Assembly: GCA_025677815.1 (NCBI GenBank)
Contig: JAIXMP010000074.1
Coordinates: forward strand, 1 to 64,000
DNA length: 64,000 nt
Reading direction: 5' to 3'
From: Phascolomyces articulosus
Lineage: Eukaryota > Mucoromycota > Mucoromycetes > Mucorales > Lichtheimiaceae
Shown in pieces: positions 33,521 through 44,021 of this stretch. The stretch's first letter is position 1. Each line of letters starts with the position of its first letter. Under the pieces are notes generated by a model. It saw only the letters and a program-made list of their open reading frames with translations, did no database searches and was not told the origin of the DNA. Position numbers and translations under genes: made by a program.

Positions 33521-34043
33521 ACAACGAACAAGGTTATTGAGAAGTATTTCGGGTTTTCTTGCTGGATAAGGCTTGATATTGCTACGGTAACGGTCAAAAT
33601 CATAGAAAAAGGGAAGTGGAAGGGGATATCTAAAAAAAATTGATAAGTGGATAGTATATCTAGTTGTACATATATGGTTTTATTAATTCGAAGGGCGGGG
33701 TGATGATAAAAATGATAGGCCTCCTTATTGCATGTAAAAATTATGCCACTGTGGATTATGATGATGATGATCCGATGTGTACCAAACATGGATTCTAATG
33801 GTGTCAAGTATGCGATGGATATTTACGGGTAGAAGCAACGTTCTTCATCTCATGGATGATATGGCTAGCAATATTGTGCATGAAAAAGTCCAGTGGTAGT
33901 TTGTGCCGATTACGCCAGGCATATCAGGATTTAGTTCATAGTTAAAAATTTGTCAAAACTAATATCAACTACTCTATTTATTTGTTTGTTGTAAAGAATC
34001 CTAAATAAACCCTCATAGACCTTGTAACTTTTTCTTTCCAAAA

Positions 34044-34196
34044 ATGAATGGATTAGTTCAACCCGTGTTGATGTATAAATTGGTAGTTCAAGGATATGAA
34101 ATTCCTACGCATGTACCACTAGGTTTTGTTATAAATGATGTTCTCGAGAACTTTGACGCGTTTGATATGTGTATATTTGAGGAACAACGTAACTAA
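34044..34196 (+). CDS. Possible small ORF (50 residues)
   Basis: ATG 34044 to TAA 34194-34196 encodes MNGLVQPVLMYKLVVQGYEI onward, ending FDMCIFEEQRN. Composition looks coding-like amid AT-rich DNA. It may be a small gene, a terminal exon of the relic upstream, or chance. No family was recognised. Confidence 0.25.
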   Translation: MNGLVQPVLMYKLVVQGYEIPTHVPLGFVINDVLENFDAFDMCIFEEQRN

Positions 34197-35091
34197 CGAG
34201 AACAACAATAACTGAACGCCGTTTATCAGTAAATTATTCACGTATTTTTTCATTTTTGACGTTAGTCTCATTCAACAAACCTCATAGAATATAGTTAAAA
34301 AAATCCTTATTATTATCATTGATGGGTCATTCCAAAGCTCAACACATACCAACAAGACCACAACCCCATACTTCCATTACAAATCTTCTATATATCACTA
34401 CAGTACAAATTTGTGATAATTTAATGATTATATATTTCATTTGTTAAAAACCAAGAGATAATACAATAATCAATTCTAAATAAACAGTTGAAATATTGAC
34501 TTCGACAAGCAAGCACAAAGGTTAATCTTAGAAGAATGTACGAAAGGTGTGATACAGGTAGAATTAAAGATTGAATGCACTGGAGATATTTTGTGTCTGG
34601 TGTATGTATAGTCACTACATCAGTATCATAATAAGTAATGAGTTATCTATTAACTATATACACAGCCATATACCACTTTTGACAGAAATATACTCGATTC
34701 GTATGATAAAAAAATTTAATAGTTAATTTGAAAACGTATGACGATCATGCACTATTAGCTCCACTACTTATAGCCTTATCATGAGCACACTACCTTTTAT
34801 TATTGAAACTTTAAAAAAGATCATTCACCATAATCCTTTATTATTATTCTTGTTGCGTGTATGCCAATTATATGAATTTTTGTTAAATGTATCAAATGAA
34901 GTAAAATGATGTGTTAAATGGTTGCTATGGACAGAAAAAATTGGAGGTGATTCTACAGGATGAGAACCATGTAAAATGTAACTTTCTGGTTGCTGTAGTA
35001 AATGTAGTACATGTGTGTGTGTGTGTGTATGTGTGTGTGTGTGTGTTAGGGAGAATTAAAGTAGTTGTAGTAGTAGACGTAGGAATAAAAG
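34197..35091. other. Intergenic with a TG microsatellite
   Basis: No gene seen. A TG dinucleotide repeat spans 35012-35047 with one interruption, just beyond the stop of the minus-strand gene at 35092. Confidence 0.6.
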
Positions 35092-37249
35092 TTATTCATT
35101 AAAGGGTATAGTAGACAAAGAAGAAGTAGTATCACTAGTGGAGTTTCTTTTTTTGTTTGTTCTTTGAGGGGTAGGAGCCGAGGGACATTTCCAAGCTTGG
35201 TGAATTGCATGCGTGATTGTGGGGGTGTTATCAATTTTATGGATTGTTGATAATACTAAATTTCGTATTTGTAGAAAATGTTCGTAAAGTTGAGGAATTC
35301 GGCTTGCATCATTAGGCGACCTTAATAATTCACATTTACCTCGTTGCACTATCAAATAAACACCTTCACCAACAAGTTCCATAGTATATGATCTTGATTT
35401 ATAACCCTCAATCACAAAACCAGCAACGATTGCATCATGAATACCATTATCAACCAATGTATCCAGCATATCCTTCATTTCTTTTCCTGTTTTAACAAAA
35501 TCCGACTGAAGCTGACCACTGGAAACCTTCTTGGGGGGCTTCACTTCAACGGCTAATATGTCAAACACCTTTCCTGCAAGAGATGAATATGACCCGACGT
35601 AATCTGCTAATAAACTTTGAGGATCGTCCACTATATGACTCTCGCCATCACGGATATTGATTCTTGGAGGAAAGATATTGAGAAGGAAAGGGGCGATATG
35701 TTGCTGTTTAAAGGTATTTTCAAGGACCCAATTATCCGACCACGATTCAAAGATAGGTACCATTCGTTGAATTAATTCGGTACACAGTTGTAAATTGTCC
35801 TCTTTGTCTTCATCATCATCATCATTATCATTGTTGTTATCATGCAATTCATCTGCTTCATCTGCGAAATTACGAGCCATAGTGCGTAATCTTGATTTTT
35901 GAAACTTGACATTGGATGATATGACTTCATCAAACAAGGAACACCATTTTCGTGCTAAGGACGGTAATAATTCGTAGTCTTGTTTGGCCTTGTATTGCTT
36001 TGTCACCGCTTCATAATATTGTTTTTTGAACAAATGGAAGCATGAATTTTCTGGTTCAAGTCCAACAACAAACACATTACTAAGTGATAGCACTCTATTA
36101 TCAGTCAAATTGTTTTCCAGGCTTGCAAGGTGGATTGACCGATTGCGATATAGAACCAATACAGAACTAATATCAAGATTGTTAAGACTTCAATGTTTTA
36201 GCGGTTGCCAAACCTTGTTAACATTTTCCAGATAATCATATATATATACTCTTCGTTTATGCCCATCCAAGCTATTATGTTCGATCAATACACCGCTCTA
36301 TAAAGAAAAAAGAATAGGTATGAATATACAAATTGTGTCTTTACCAACACATTCACATATAGTCCCCTTCCATTCTTACTTCTACATTGTCGTCATCACC
36401 AGTTCTCTGCAATTCAAGCCTCTCTTGATATATTAAATCAAATTCATCGTCATCATGATCGTTGTTTTCTTCTTTTTCTTCCTCTTCTTCTTCTCGTTCT
36501 TCCAAATGACGCTGTATTTAAAAACGGTAATGTTAATTCAAGTCGATATAACTTCACGAAGTCGTAGCAAGCCTTCTCTCTCACTCTTCTTTTTATCCAT
36601 TTTTTCTTGTCCAAAAAAAAAAGTAAAAAATAAAAAGTACCTGTCGTTTGTTTACTGCTTGAGATGATTCTGCTACATGAATTATAACAATTGAACTTAT
36701 TAGGTCCATGCTTTTCTTTTGTATTATTTTTCAAAGTTCAAAATCCCCAAGCAACAAGAATTACCTTCTGAACTACGCTTTTCGGATTGTTTGAATATTG
36801 TTGTTTTACTATTATTTCCAATACCACCAAAGTTATCACCTTTAACAACAATACTATAAGTCGTGTCGTTATTACGAACAGTTGGATTCTATATGTATCA
36901 AAAACAAGTTAATGGGTCTCTTTTCTTATTATTATTCACCAACTTTAACAAAACTTTTAAATGTCCTTACATTTGCTTTGCTTTGTTTGGCATATGCGAT
37001 CAAGCTTTTAATATAATTTTTTACTTCACGTGGAACATTTTGATGACTGATCCATGTTAAATCGTCGATATATGCAGTTCTCTTGTCATTCATGGGAATA
37101 TCTTCGTCCAATGATTGTTGATAATCATCAAAACTCCATTTTTTCAAGTCTTGATTCAAAAAATATAATTTTGTTCCACTCGTATTAAATGTGAACTTGC
37201 AATTGGTAAGATTCTTTGGTACCTTGGGTGGCTTGATGTTTTTTGGCAT
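35092..37249 (-). pseudogene. Fungal multicopy-family protein, interrupted by one TGA
   Basis: Five exons splice in phase: 37249-36971, 36888-36765, 36669-36641, 36511-36380 and 36297-35092. They would give about 588 residues, but TGA at 36190-36192 interrupts exon 5 in frame. Protein similarity in style is continuous on both sides (NKVWQPLKH before, SLNNLDISSVLVLYRNRS after), and no intron with compatible phase removes it. Features in order: basic N-terminus MPKNIKPPKVPKN, YSIVVKGDNFGGIGN, an acidic Glu/Asp stretch, a second acidic run (NNNDNDDDDEDKEDN), SLAGKVFDILAVEVKPPKK, FVKTGKEMKDMLDTLVDNGI, VAGFVIEGYKSRSYTMELV and YLIVQRGKCELLRSPND. The F-D-I-L-A-V-E-V-K motif has the D-x(n)-E-x-K form of PD-(D/E)XK nucleases (inference). 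The TGA may be a CGA-to-TGA nonsense change. Confidence 0.6.
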
Positions 37250-39912
37250 TATATCGGATCGATGAACAAGTAAACGATATCAATGGATCGGCAAGTAAAA
37301 TATAGAAGTGACCAAGTAAAGCAAGGTAAAAAAAAGTGATTGAATTGGTGATAGCGAAATTAACTTTCAGCAGTATAGCAACCTGTCAAAAAGGATACTA
37401 AAAGTGCTGATGGTTTTTTTCCATATAGCTCAATTCGTATGATGGCTCACTTTCAAAACCACGGCTCATATTCATTTTGGGTAACCAAATTTAACTTCCA
37501 ACGCTGTACTACCCTCTCTTCAAAAAAAAAAAAGAAAAAGAAAAAACGTACCATAATAATATATACAGTAGCTATGGAAACTCAAAGTAAACAGCAAATA
37601 CTACTGATACGGAGACATTGTTCTTGACATTATATATCAACGTTGATCGAGTCTTCCATTGTAATCTCCATTACTAAAGATGTTCTATTTGTTGAAAAGC
37701 ATGATATTATTTTTTTTGTACAATTTGCATAAAGAAATGCATTTTTTTAAAATGATTCACTTGGAGATGATTTACCCTAAAATCGAACGTCAAAACACGA
37801 TGGATTTTTCCCTCACTAAATAGAGTCACATGATCATTACTTTTTTTAAAATAGACCATTGAGATTTTGTAGTGTTTTTTTATATGCAACACATTTAAAG
37901 TAAAAGAGCAATGAATTCGACTAGTGATATTTAAAAATATTATGTTATTTATTATAAAACTATAAATTAAGTGTAACACTCTGTTACCAAGGATCACTAC
38001 GTGGAAGTGGTGTTGCGTCGATCCTCGCCATCCCCAAAGCACGCCATTGCTAAGGATCAGCAGCCCCAGGTGGTCCGGCTAACCAGTGCTTTTTATTTAT
38101 ACAATTCTATGAATGCGCAAAGGGCATCCTCGAGTTTGTTCTTTAACAACTAGAGAGCAATCGTTGGGAAACAAAACCAACAGCGAAAAAAACACCTTTA
38201 GAGTGACTATTTTTTAATATCAGCCTAGTCACTTTCCTATGATTAGTCCTATCGCTCATTATATATGTTTATTTATTATTGAATGTGTTGAATAATATAA
38301 AGAATACGATAAAGGAGTATAAAGTAGAAGGATCTTTACGAAGAAGTGGTAATATCGAAATTGAAATTAAAAGCTATCAATGTTTCAGAGTGACAACTCC
38401 GAAGATGCACGGGCCTTTTTAGTGTGATATGTGATCAAGGTACCAAAATGAAAAATGATGAGACTCAGGTGTTTTTTTTTCTGTGTAAGAAATTATACGT
38501 CTTCACGATTGACCATGTAATTAAACACGAACAGAAAAGTTTATTTTTTTTGAACATGAGCAAGTAGCTTATTGACACTGATTTTATTTGGGAAATGTAT
38601 GATCATCATTGCTTATAAAATATAAAATAGATAGGAAACGATATTGATGGTTTTTTTTTATTAGAGTTTTATGTATGTACCCATATTTTTTTTTTGATGG
38701 AATAAAAAAAAAGAACGATGCGCTTGTATTAATCTGATAAGGATTTAAAGTAGTTGTAAATGATATAATATCAATTCAATTATCATACGTATCATTAGTC
38801 ACTGATCGATGGTAGGACAAGAATAATACCTGCTCAAGAAATAGTTTTCGATTATTATTTTTTTTTTGGTAAACCCAAAAACGTTCATATCCAATAAACG
38901 TACACATTAGATATACATATTTTTCAACAGCGATACATTATTACTACTCATCTAAAAAAAATGAATTTACTAAATTGGATGATCACTCTATTGTGTCGAA
39001 TACTAAACAGGGTATATCCGAGCGATCATTCCAAGGGATTGATTATGAAATAAACGTAACGTTGGTAGTACAAAGTCTAAAACATCCAGAGTATCAATCT
39101 TTAAACTTACGTACCATTGAGTGGCAAAAAAAAAATTAGTCTAAAGAATTTGAACTATATATTGTTGGCCAAGAAATGACATTCTCTAAATATGCTGTAC
39201 TATTATTATGCAGCTAATTATTATTAGAAGAAAGAAAATGAAATTTGAGTATTAAAAAAATAGTAATTTAATAAACTAAACAAGTCCGCCCATTATGAAT
39301 ATTTATCGAATATAACTAATAATAATAATAATAATATTTATATGTATATATATATATATTAAATAGCGTAAAAGAAAAAGAAAGAAAATGATACAAAAAA
39401 AAGAGAAGAAAAAAAAAAGGTATGTGTTTGTGTGTATTCTGTCTAAAAATTTGCATTTTTTAACAAAAAAAAAAGTATAATAAAAAGTAAAAAAAAAAAA
39501 AAAGGGGGAAGGATGGACAGTAAGGAAAGAAAAAAGAAAAGATCCATAACAAAGGTTTTTATCCATCACTATTTTCCATTACCATTTTAGGTAGCTGACA
39601 AGGTGGATTGAGTGACGACAAAATATCATTCATGATTAATTATAGATGATAATTTAAACCCTACTTTTTGCTACGTAATACGTCTTTTTTTTTTAAGCTA
39701 TACTAAATTCCAACAAAGAAATTGAAAAAAAGAAATAAAAGAATTTTCGATAAGAAAATAAGCGTTTGCAGTGGTGGGTGTTGGTTGTTTGTATATAGTA
39801 TGTGCGGGTGTGAATGTGTGAATGTTTTGGAGTGTGAAATAACAATAATAAATAATAGAAATAATAAAATAAAATAAAATAATAATAATAATAGAGTAAT
39901 TGAATAGAAAAA
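37250..39912. other. Long intergenic region with one GC-rich island
   Basis: Mostly AT-rich with no supported gene. The exception is about 37985-38095, a markedly GC-richer patch (ATCCTCGCCATCCCCAAAGC, CAGCCCCAGGTGGTCCGGCT) that matches no RNA gene I can name. Poly-A/T runs are dense at 39350-39510. Confidence 0.45.
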
Positions 39913-41501
39913 TTAAAGGTAATAAGGTGATGATTGTTGTTGCTTTTGTCCTAGCATTGAACTAACACGTTTCATACCCGAAGCATCGAGATAATTAGGC
40001 TGATCACTTCCTGATAACGTGGGTGCCGCTTGTTTATTGCTGTCAGTATACATGTCAACACAATGCTTGGGGAAAACACCCTTGCAATTGCCTCTGGAGA
40101 GATTGATACCCTGACACCAACCATCATCGTATTCTGTAAGTACTTCAACACGATCACCAGGTTGAATATCCAATTCATCACTAAGCGTGGGTGTATAAGT
40201 GGATACGACAGGGAATACACCAAGCGATGGAGTCACGTCAGGTTCTGTTGTTGCTTCTGCTACTGGCTGTTGTTGTTGTTGTTGCTGTTGTTCTTGGAAA
40301 GAGGACGAGTTGTTATTGTTGTTGTTAACAGCGGTAGCGGCAGCAACACCCATAGCTGCACCACCAGCAATAGCACCACCCATCATAGCAGCTTCACCAG
40401 GACCACTGATAGGTGAAGTAGAATTCATAGGGTAATCAGCATTTCCAGTATTATGATATTGGCTCACTTCTGCATTATATTGATTAAGAGCTGGGCTATT
40501 GGTCATGACAGGTGTCTGCATCATGGGTGAAGGCTGTTGTGGTTGAGGAGCAGACGCGCCAATAGGTGGTAGTTGAATCATGGGTGATTGATTGGCCATA
40601 TTATAAGCTGTATGAGGAGGATAATTATTAGTGGCCTGATTAAAGTCACCACCAGTAGTAGCAGTTCCTGGAGGATCATGACTACCGAAACCCATAGTAA
40701 ACGGATCAGGCTTCATACGCAATTTATTACGTTCAGCTTCTTTTCTTCTCCTTCGTACAAGGAAGAAACCAGCAATGGCACCTATACCAACAATAATAGC
40801 AATAATGACACCTGCAATGGCACCTCCAGACATACCAGATGATTGATCCTTTTGATTGCCTTGATCCACGAATTGCGTATTACCAGTAGGTGAAGACGTA
40901 GGTGCGTTATTTTGCGATGGAGCAATGGGACTCACACCATTAAATGAAAAATTGTTATTACTGGCTTTTGCTGACTCAGAACTATCGGCCTCCTTCTTTT
41001 TATCGGGCGTATGAGATGAAGAGGAAGCTTTCTTTGTAGTGGATGCTGCTTCTTTATGAGATTCTGATGCTTTGGGTTTTGATGTTTCTTTGGGTTCTGA
41101 TGGTTTTGCAGCTGCTGAGGTTGCTTTTTGTTCGTGCGACGCTGATGGTTTAGCTTCTTTGGGATGCTCCGAAGCCTTGGGTTCCGCTTTTGATTCTGTT
41201 ACCGCGCGTGCAAAACAAACAATTTAATTTTAGTGTACAACTTTTTTTTTTATAAAATTTGTTACAGCAGAATGTGTAATGTTGATCATTATTATTATTA
41301 TTACTATTATCATGAATGATATTCATCCACTCTAATTTTTTCCCTATTACCTTCAGCTTTTTTACTTTCTTCTGCAGGTTCAGCACGTTTTTGTATAGGG
41401 ACCCAAACAGGGTTGGCTTGTGCTGATTCCATAATAGCTGAAATGGAGACTAACATGGCGACCATGGTCGTTGTTGTCGTCGAGATCGTTTGGTGAGTCA
41501 T
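39913..41501 (-). CDS. Single-pass membrane protein with cytoplasmic SH3 domain
   Basis: Two exons, 41501-41351 and 41195-39913, joined in phase 1, encode 477 residues. An N-terminal signal peptide (hydrophobic MVAMLVSISAIM) is followed by a Ser/Thr/Lys/Glu-rich, probably glycosylated, extracellular region to about residue 170. A transmembrane helix follows (GGAIAGVIIAIIVGIGAIAG, about 172-195) with a basic stop-transfer RRRRK. The cytoplasmic part has Asn and Gln runs, then an SH3 domain at about 376-434 with the ALYDY-equivalent region degenerate (FPVVSTYTPTLSDELDIQPG), EYDDGWCQG and GVFPKHCVDMY. This architecture is common in fungal cell-surface or polarity signalling proteins; the exact partner is unknown. 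Confidence 0.8.
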
Positions 41502-42937
41502 TTAGCAAAGAAACAAAAAAAAAAGGAACGGTTTATTTCTTCAAAGTATTGCTATATTTTTGTTATGATGATAGAAAGAAAGAAAGAATAAATGAATGGG
41601 AGAGAGAAAGAGAGTTGGTCTTCTTTCTAAATAACCAAAATCTTTTGGGTAAGATTAATCACGAAAGGAAGGGAAAGGGGAAAAATAAAGAAAAGAAGAA
41701 GAAAAAGAGTGTTAAATTGAGAAATGTTCACGGGTAAAAAAGAAAAAGGGGGAATTATAAAAAGAAAAAAGAGGAGAAGCAAATTGAATTTTTGTGTGTG
41801 TAGGTGTTGGCTGTATGCTTGTGATAATAATAATAATAATAGTAAGCTGTTGGTGTGTGAAAGTGATGGATTGATTGTTGAAAAGTAAAAGTGCTACAAT
41901 GTTGTACAAACTTATTTAAAAATCAATTTTTCATATAAAAAAAATAAAGTAATTGTACAAATACCCAAAAATAGTAATTCTACTTTTTTCATATTAAATT
42001 CTTATTTACACATACAAACAATGAATACGTAAGTTAACCTATTAATTATTTATATATCAATGGTAATAACCTAAATTCACCTATCATCATTGTCATCATC
42101 GTCATCATTAAGAAAATAAAAATGATTACCCAAACTCTTTTTGATTATTATCTATCCATCATATTAGTAGTAGTACAATTACGATACCCGGTTTTCTACA
42201 ACCGTTGAAGAAAGTAAAAACTTATTTGTTAAAGTGAATAACAGCAACTAACAAACTGTCATTTAAGCCTTATCATTTTCTATTGTCTATATAACAAAGA
42301 CACCTTTCTTTGTTTTTATGATGATCAATAAATCCCATGTAAAGATTCTTTTGATTTATTACCATCATCTATTTCTATTTAACTAATTAGTAATCCAAAC
42401 AAGCCTCGTAACGTTTGTAACCGTCTTTGTCTTATCCCCCCCATATTTTCATGTTTCACGAGTTTTTTTTATATATTAGATTCATCGGGAAAAAGCTCAT
42501 TGCTTCAAATCAGAATATACACAAAGTTTTCATCCCTTATCATCAAGTATATCATCGCTACTTTGTGGTCGACAAGATGACTTAAACTGGAAAATACACA
42601 TTCATTTCTTCATTTGTTTGTATGGAATCCTCTCTAATGTTAAACCGTTGTATTCCAAAAAAAAAGTAAAGATCTACAAAACGTGGTCATGTAAAATAAA
42701 ATCCCAACCTGCATAAACACTTCTCAATGTTCTTTAAGTTCTATTAAACTCATTTCCATATATTTTCTGTAAATGCATACAACCATTGAAATTCATCCAA
42801 AAAAATAAAATATAACAAATATTTTTATTATTTACCTTGATATGATACATTTTCTTTCTTTCTCTATAATAAAACACTCAAGACAATAAATTAAAGTCCA
42901 CCATGATTTGCGTTTCTTATTGTGGATATTACCAGTT
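41502..42937. other. Intergenic, no gene seen
   Basis: Promoter side of the SH3 protein (A/G-rich near 41570-41790) and an AT-rich stretch down to the 3' end of the MerT-like gene. No spliceable coding segment was recognised. Confidence 0.45.
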
Positions 42938-43513
42938 CTATGAACCTTTACTAGTAGTACCAGCAGAAGTAATCAAGAATGCATTGTATTTCGAATCCAC
43001 ATTCTTGATCACTTGAATCAATGATGCTGCCACTTTCTTTTTATCTACTGCCTCATCCATTCCTCCAACTTTATACTGTATCCATGCTGAACTGTTATCG
43101 AAAAACACACTTGCACTTTCCACCCAATCCATCGTAGTCAACGCATTTTTTATTCTATTTGCGCACGCCAAACAGCCTAGTCCGTCTAAATGGAGCATCA
43201 CAGCATCCGTCGTCATCGTTGTAGTTTTTGTAGTATTGACATTTAACCAACTGACAATCTCTGGCGTCACCATTAACAAGAGTGATAGGAATGTCGTTGT
43301 CCAAACGCGTGGATTTTTCCAACCGTTTTTATAAAATTGAAATGAGAGAAGAATGACAGTGATTGTTGTTAAATACGATCGATAAGGTGTAAAAATGGCA
43401 AAACCCGCACAAGAGTAGGAAAAAATATTGAGTACAAGCTGTACAATACAACACGAACTGGAGACCAATGCTGTAATGATGGTCGTCGCGTCGTTTAGCC
43501 ATCGACGTGTCAT
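42938..43513 (-). CDS. Three-TM MerT-like protein fused to an HMA metal-binding domain
   Basis: A single-exon frame of 191 residues; the start is the ATG at 43513 (MTRRWLNDATT), since extending to 43534 needs a non-ATG codon. Three hydrophobic segments lie at about residues 12-42 (with SSSCCIVQL, Cys21-Cys22), 47-61 and 72-88. A soluble C-terminal domain follows with LDGLGCLACANRIKNAL, a G-x-x-C-x-x-C heavy-metal-associated motif (Cys114, Cys117). Bacterial MerT has three TM helices with a Cys pair in TM1, and MerTP fusions append a MerP-like HMA domain; the layout and TM1 Cys pair match. MerT's second Cys pair is not seen. A role in metal uptake or handling is inferred; mercury, copper or another soft metal cannot be decided. 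Confidence 0.62.
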   Translation of the reverse strand: MTRRWLNDATTIITALVSSSCCIVQLVLNIFSYSCAGFAIFTPYRSYLTTITVILLSFQFYKNGWKNPRVWTTTFLSLLLMVTPEIVSWLNVNTTKTTTMTTDAVMLHLDGLGCLACANRIKNALTTMDWVESASVFFDNSSAWIQYKVGGMDEAVDKKKVAASLIQVIKNVDSKYNAFLITSAGTTSKGS

Positions 43514-44021
43514 GGTGTTTTGGTCGCAGGGCAAAAGAAAAGCTTGTGGCTAGGTTTCTCCGCAGTTTGGAAAAAAAAAAAAAAAACTTGCTTTCTATTT
43601 TTGGATCAAGTAAAAATGTATCTCCATCATCATAAACGCCTTATCTATCCATAAAGCAAACAATCCAAAAAATTAAAATTGTTATTATGAAAATACATTC
43701 TTCAATAAGAGTAATTTTGTTGTGAAAACAAATAAATACCTAATTAGTAAGAAAAGGTTACTCATTTTCATCACCATCAATATATCTTTGATTTCCTTTC
43801 TCTCTTGACCCCTGTGTAAGCTCTGGTGATGATACTCAAGATATAAAAATGTATCAAACTAAGACATGGGATAATAGATATATAATGTGAGAACATAATT
43901 TCAAAGTTAGCCAATATCGAGAGAAAAAGCATCTGAACCTACCAACATTCTAGTTATTTTCCCTTTTCTTCCTTACTTTACTAATTATTATTATACATTT
44001 CTGCATAAATAAAATTTACCA
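43514..44021. other. Divergent promoter region (MerT-like gene / SLA2)
   Basis: About 500 bp of AT-rich DNA between divergently transcribed genes, with an A-run at about 43571-43586. No coding segment. Confidence 0.5.

Noticed and set aside
33660..34020. Direct-repeat array that might be CRISPR-like
   Set aside because: No regular short repeats with unique spacers occur here or anywhere in the window, and the genome is eukaryotic.
2408..36192. Genetic-code reassignment of TGA
   Set aside because: Only two in-frame TGA codons, both in genes from families with other broken members; no confident housekeeping gene here contains an internal TGA.
36194..36240. A 47-bp intron that would remove the TGA at 36190 (GTTTGG...TTAG)
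   Set aside because: The phases do not fit: splicing it puts the downstream 350 codons out of frame.
40030..40842. Plus-strand open frames across the SH3 gene
   Set aside because: They are antisense shadows of the Gln/Asn/Ala-rich coding exon, dominated by low-complexity Cys, Leu or Thr runs.
43514..43534. Longer start for the MerT-like protein at 43534
   Set aside because: That frame begins with a TTG codon; the first ATG is at 43513 and keeps the whole TM1 region.
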